DNA from: an uncultured Treponema sp.
Lineage (GTDB): Bacteria > Spirochaetota > Spirochaetia > Treponematales > Treponemataceae
Assembly: GCA_905373565.1 (NCBI GenBank)
Contig: CAJPTT010000061.1
Location: 1-9,533 of the forward strand
Reading direction: 5' to 3'
Length of the DNA stretch: 9,533 nt
Within the stretch, counting starts at the first letter, position 1, and the number at the start of each line of letters is the position of its first letter. Positions 7,122 through 9,533 of this stretch are shown here, in pieces. The notes under the pieces were generated by a model, which had not been told where the DNA came from, searched no databases, and saw only the letters and a list, made by a program, of their open reading frames with translations. A program made the position numbers and the translations under genes.

Positions 7122-7149
7122 TTGAAAAAGTTGCAAATAAGGATACAAT
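7122..7149 (+). promoter_or_regulatory. Promoter of the NYN-domain gene, no leader
   Basis: TTGAAA (7122-7127), 16 bases, TACAAT (7144-7149). The predicted transcription start is at about 7156-7157, on top of the ATG at 7157. No Shine-Dalgarno lies at a usable distance (AAGGA at 7139-7143 is 13 bases away and overlaps the -10 box). This suggests leaderless initiation. Confidence 0.55.
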
Positions 7150-7156
7150 AGTCGGC

Positions 7157-8092
7157 ATGGATAGAAAATACGTATTGCTGATCGACGGCGACAATATTCC
7201 GCCGAGTTTTTTGGAAGCTATTATCACCGAAGTTTCTAAGGAAGGTGAATTACTGATAAAGCGCTTATACGGTGACTGGACGACACCGAATATGAATGGG
7301 TGGAAAAATTGGTTGGAGAAGATTCCCATTCGCCCCGTACAGCAATTTCGCAATGGTCCAAATGCGACCGATAACACCATTATCATGGATGCCATCGAGT
7401 TGGCTAATACCAATAAAAGCATTAATGCCGTTTGTATCGTTTCGACGGATTCCGATTACTACAGCCTTGCGCTTAAATTGCGGGAATACGGACTTTACGT
7501 GCTCGGTATCGGAAAACAGAACGCGAAAGCGCTTTGGGTAAACGCCTGCAATGAATTTAAATATCTGGAAAATCTCGATAGTACCGCAACCCCGGAAGAA
7601 GAGAGTCCGGATTCTCCCTTCGATTCTCTGGAAAAACTCCTCGGTCATGCCTATAAAAACTCCCGAATGACGGACGATGGGTGGGTCAGCCTTTCCGACT
7701 TAGGAAAATCAATCAGACGAAGTATGCCGGAATTTGATCCCCGATCGTATAATCACAATACCTTACGCGAAATTCTCGAGGCATTTCCCGATCAATATGA
7801 GATGACAACCGATAAGCTCGTTCCTCCCAATCACTGGATTAAGGCATTGGAACGACAAAAAAGCGATACACTGATCGGTACCATTAAGCGCTTTAAAGGA
7901 AATTGGGGAATCATCGAAACTGCCGATCGCGGAGATTTCTATTTCGGCCTTACGAACCTTACAAAGTCTTCTCGACGGAAAAAAATTACGGAAGGCATGC
8001 CGGTACGCTTCAAAGTATTTAAAGAACCGAACGCAAACGGAGAAAACTTTGCCGAACGAAACGGCAAAGCAACGGATGTAGAACTGCGATAG
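7157..8092 (+). CDS. NYN nuclease-like protein with LOTUS and cold-shock-like domains
   Basis: This 311-residue cytoplasmic protein is probably an RNA-binding nuclease or RNA regulator. Residues 1-140 are a NYN/PIN-like (LabA/DUF88) domain; the expected acidic metal-binding positions are present at D10 and D12 (LLIDGDN), D72 and D78 (TDNTIIMDA), and D98 and D100 (STDSDYYSLA). After an acidic linker (about 141-155), residues 155-228 fit a LOTUS/OST-HTH winged helix, a fold linked to RNA binding. Residues 236-311 look like a cold-shock/OB fold, opening with GTIKRFKGNWGIIE and ending GKATDVELR. The frame extends upstream to a TTG at 7034, but that stretch holds a terminator hairpin and the promoter, so ATG 7157 is the start. 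It stands alone between terminators and the accessory region, so the RNA target is unknown. No T-run terminator was seen after it. Confidence 0.85.
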   Translation: MDRKYVLLIDGDNIPPSFLEAIITEVSKEGELLIKRLYGDWTTPNMNGWKNWLEKIPIRPVQQFRNGPNATDNTIIMDAIELANTNKSINAVCIVSTDSDYYSLALKLREYGLYVLGIGKQNAKALWVNACNEFKYLENLDSTATPEEESPDSPFDSLEKLLGHAYKNSRMTDDGWVSLSDLGKSIRRSMPEFDPRSYNHNTLREILEAFPDQYEMTTDKLVPPNHWIKALERQKSDTLIGTIKRFKGNWGIIETADRGDFYFGLTNLTKSSRRKKITEGMPVRFKVFKEPNANGENFAERNGKATDVELR

Positions 8093-8094
8093 GC

Positions 8095-8244
8095 GAACCT
8101 CAGATTTGCAAAAGCTACCGGAACAGCACCTACCCTACGGACGATAAATCTGTAATGGCAACATTTAATTTTTTTGATCCGAATAGCCATCCTCTTGAGC
8201 ATCACAAAACTGATGTTGAGCCATACTTTAAATGGGGGAACTAA
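8095..8244 (+). pseudogene. Startless C-terminal protein tail, probable toxin remnant
   Basis: The frame reads SYRNSTYPTDDKSVMATF, continues through NFFDPNSHPLEHHKTDVEPYF and ends KWGN at the TAA 8242-8244. No start codon with a Shine-Dalgarno precedes it; the ATG at 8155 would give only 29 codons and lacks one. The composition is coding-like and unlike noise, with His, Asp and aromatic residues. The stop touches the start of the next gene (TAATGATG). A promoterless tail followed without a gap by an intact small gene is the arrangement of a displaced polymorphic-toxin C-terminus with its immunity gene. I do not recognise a toxin family. The left boundary is uncertain. Confidence 0.4.
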
Positions 8245-8246
8245 TG

Positions 8247-8915
8247 ATGAAGAAACTGCTTTTTTTTATGTGCATAAATTTTATCGGAATATGTTATGGT
8301 GAAGTGGTGAATATGAATAAGAAGCTTGCAAATGTAATACCTTATTATTTTGAAAAATTAATACCTCGGTATTACAGAGGTCGAGAAGATTTTTCACGGG
8401 AAATGCATTTTATGTATATGAACTATGATGTGGGAATGCAGGGAAATGGATTTTCCATTATGAGGGGGACTGAAGATTTAATTTTTAATTTCTATTATTT
8501 AATAAATCAAGATAGGCAAAATGTACAAGGTGTTTTACTGACAAGAATAGAAAAAGAAAATAAAATCTATGAATATTGGATATTTGCGCTTTCAGATAGA
8601 GGTACTCCTTACCGTTATGCTTATTTTTATTTAACTGAAACACAATCACTGACGGCAAGGAGAAAAATTATAGATATTTCAAAGAAATACAAAGAACGAT
8701 ATGTTATTGATGATGCAGAAACACTTGATTTGACGGTGAAGAATCTTATTACGCTTTATCAAGTTGAACCTTGGGAACAATTAGAGAGTTTTGCGGGAAC
8801 AAAATATGAAAATATTGTTGTTAAGTGGAAAAATGGAGTACCTTATCAAAGAACTATGAATATATTTGAGATGATATATTATAAATGGCTTCAGAAGACG
8901 ACTGCACGAGAATGA
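8247..8915 (+). CDS. Secreted protein of unknown function, candidate immunity protein
   Basis: The product has 222 residues and belongs to no family I recognise. The N-terminus MKKLLFF followed by a hydrophobic stretch to about residue 17 is a Sec signal peptide with likely cleavage after CYG (16-18); FIGIC is a poor lipobox, so it is probably soluble in the periplasm. The mature part is mixed alpha/beta, rich in Tyr and charged residues, and without internal repeats. GGGGGAA at 8234-8240 serves both this ATG and the one at 8244, which overlaps the preceding TAA (TAATG); the ATG at 8232 would include that site and is less likely. The gene is much richer in A+T than the permease (15 of 60 G+C at 8521-8580, against 31 of 60 at 6541-6600). 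Its last codons, KTTARE, are read from DNA that in another frame encodes an RHS peptide, so the C-terminus may be a recombination product. The immunity role is inferred from context only. Confidence 0.6.
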   Translation: MKKLLFFMCINFIGICYGEVVNMNKKLANVIPYYFEKLIPRYYRGREDFSREMHFMYMNYDVGMQGNGFSIMRGTEDLIFNFYYLINQDRQNVQGVLLTRIEKENKIYEYWIFALSDRGTPYRYAYFYLTETQSLTARRKIIDISKKYKERYVIDDAETLDLTVKNLITLYQVEPWEQLESFAGTKYENIVVKWKNGVPYQRTMNIFEMIYYKWLQKTTARE

Positions 8916-8949
8916 TAGCACAGGCTATATGGGAAAACCATACGATGCA
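8893..8949 (+). pseudogene. Stub of RHS-repeat core
   Basis: In this frame 19 codons read RRRLHEND then STGYMGKPYDA. From memory, GYxGKPYD-type peptides lie at the beginning of the RHS-associated core in Treponema RHS proteins, just before the conserved tyrosine/glycine-rich stretch and the DP motif that precede the variable toxin C-terminus. Here the similarity ends at PYDA(V) and the frame closes at 8962-8964. It overlaps, in a different frame, the end of the secreted-protein gene. The match is short, so identification depends on about 11 residues. Confidence 0.45.
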
Positions 8950-8951
8950 GT

Positions 8952-8999
8952 AATGGAACGGTAGTTCTTACTGTTGATGATGCTCCTCCATTTGAATAG
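8952..8999 (+). pseudogene. Second startless tail, NGTVVLTVDDAPPFE, before a small gene
   Basis: Fifteen codons and a TAG (8997-8999) read NGTVVLTVDDAPPFE, one frame off the RHS stub. The stop is 8 bases before the ATG of the small immunity-like gene. The placement suggests the extreme C-terminus of a displaced toxin that kept its downstream immunity gene. A peptide this short could be chance. Confidence 0.35.
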
Positions 9000-9007
9000 G
9001 TGTTGAT

Positions 9008-9274
9008 ATGCGTATAAAAAACAATAATGACAACTTTGAAAGTGTGGAAGAGTTTATTGATTTTCTCAATAGAGGAGGTGAGGTAGAGTTTAGATTTAAT
9101 AATCGGATATATTCTATCACTCACGGGAATAAGAATTTATATTTTATAGAACAATATAATGCGCTTTCTGAGCAGATGTTTTCTTCTATAGATGAGTTGT
9201 TAGACTATAAAATTGAAAATCATAAAATGTATGATATAATCACGGTAATAGAACCTTTTTTTAGAACATTCTAA
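9008..9274 (+). CDS. Small immunity-like protein, 88 residues
   Basis: A small, soluble, acidic protein without signal peptide or membrane segment. Its plan is a helical start (SVEEFIDFLNRGGEVEF), a beta pair around FRFNNRIYSITH, then FIEQYNALSEQMFSSIDELLDYKIENHKMYDIIT and a hydrophobic end. The combination of a GGEVEFRFNNRIYSIT-like strand pair and a DELLDYKI helix resembles, from memory, small proteins found beside RHS/WapA-type toxins and annotated as immunity or hypothetical proteins; I cannot name the family with certainty. AGGTG at 8998-9002 lies 5 bases before the ATG and overlaps the stop of the preceding tail, supporting translational coupling. It is AT-rich like the secreted protein to its left. 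Lacking an intact cognate toxin here, it may act as an orphan immunity gene (inference). Confidence 0.65.
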   Translation: MRIKNNNDNFESVEEFIDFLNRGGEVEFRFNNRIYSITHGNKNLYFIEQYNALSEQMFSSIDELLDYKIENHKMYDIITVIEPFFRTF

Positions 9275-9315
9275 TTATTTTAACTGAAAATTTTTAGATG
9301 ATAAGGAACATATAA

Positions 9316-9533
9316 TTATGTAACTCCATCAAGCAAGCCAAAGAGTACCAAATTCATAGGGGCGGCTATTCAGGCGATCCGCTTGGAGAGAATAACGTCA
9401 ATGATAATACACATGGGTGTAAAGGTAAGTGTTCTCTCATAACTAGTTACGGCGGTATGGGGGAGATAAAACCTTTTGCAAATATGAGGAGCAGATGCAA
9501 GGAGATAGGCAAAAAAGTACCGCAGGCGTATCT
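9316..9533 (+). pseudogene. Startless open frame running off the right edge
   Basis: At least 72 codons are open to the window end, beginning after a TAA at 9313-9315 with no ATG, GTG or TTG until the ATG at 9460. Segments include SIKQAKEYQIHRGGYSGDPL, GENNVNDNTHGCKGKCSLIT and SYGGMGEIKPFANM. The protein-like composition and a G+C content nearer the core genes (25 of 60 at 9421-9480) suggest a real but 5'-truncated coding segment. It sits where a third displaced toxin domain would be expected after the small immunity-like gene. The Cys/His-containing stretch (THGCKGKC) could bind metal. I do not recognise the family, and it could equally be the front of an unrelated gene with a lost start. 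Confidence 0.4.

Noticed and set aside
7034..7156. NYN protein start at the TTG at 7034
   Set aside because: The stretch contains the second terminator hairpin and the promoter. MDRKYVLLIDGDN at 7157 is the normal start of the domain.
8101..8152. CAGATTT/AAATCTG inverted repeat as NYN terminator
   Set aside because: Only 7 bp with a 38-base loop and no T-run, and it lies in a coding-like tail.
8155..8244. Independent 29-codon gene from the ATG at 8155
   Set aside because: No ribosome site, and the frame is open upstream with similar composition, so it reads better as the end of a longer lost protein.
8283..8297. Lipobox (FIGIC) making the secreted protein a lipoprotein
   Set aside because: Isoleucine at -1 is unfavourable, and a signal-peptidase I site after CYG is nearby and more plausible.
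1..9533. CRISPR array, rRNA, tRNA, or complete insertion sequence
   Set aside because: No regularly spaced direct repeats, no rRNA- or tRNA-like stretch and no transposase frame were seen on either strand.

Overview
The window looks like a chromosomal segment of a host-associated spirochete, most likely Treponema (oral T. medium/T. vincentii type). This is an inference from three things: a long dCache chemoreceptor beside a membrane diguanylate cyclase, a periplasmic HAD lipoprotein, and a short RHS-core peptide (STGYMGKPYDA) of a style I associate from memory with Treponema RHS proteins. No rRNA, tRNA, CRISPR array or intact insertion sequence was seen.

Left part (1-3901), signalling. A 7TM-PAS-GGDEF diguanylate cyclase (+) converges on a methyl-accepting chemotaxis protein (-), with one base between their stop codons. 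The cyclase probably starts at the ATG at 159, immediately after a perfect TTGACA-N17-TATAAT promoter, rather than at the upstream in-frame TTG at 9. The receptor carries residues spaced as in the amino-acid-binding dCache motif.

Middle (3902-7104), housekeeping envelope and transport genes. An intergenic stretch of about 300 bases contains a row of hairpins, two of them sharing CTGTTC/GAACAG arms. It separates the receptor from a HAD-superfamily lipoprotein (-). That gene is divergent from an AzgA/PbuG-type purine permease (+), and both have recognisable promoters in the shared 256-base gap. The permease is followed by two strong rho-independent terminator hairpins in tandem.

Next (7122-8092), an isolated predicted RNA-directed protein: NYN nuclease, then LOTUS/OST-HTH, then a cold-shock-like OB fold. 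Its promoter leaves essentially no 5' leader, so leaderless translation is predicted.

Right part (8093-9533), an accessory region that I read as a decayed polymorphic-toxin (RHS) cassette array. It contains, in order: a startless protein tail; an AT-rich secreted protein beginning at that tail's stop; a 19-codon stub of RHS core; a second short tail ending in PPFE; a small AT-rich immunity-like gene; and a third startless fragment running off the window. The alternation of promoterless tails with intact small genes is what accumulates when toxin C-termini are displaced but their immunity genes are kept. The toxin activities cannot be named from what remains. This is the most interesting part of the window.
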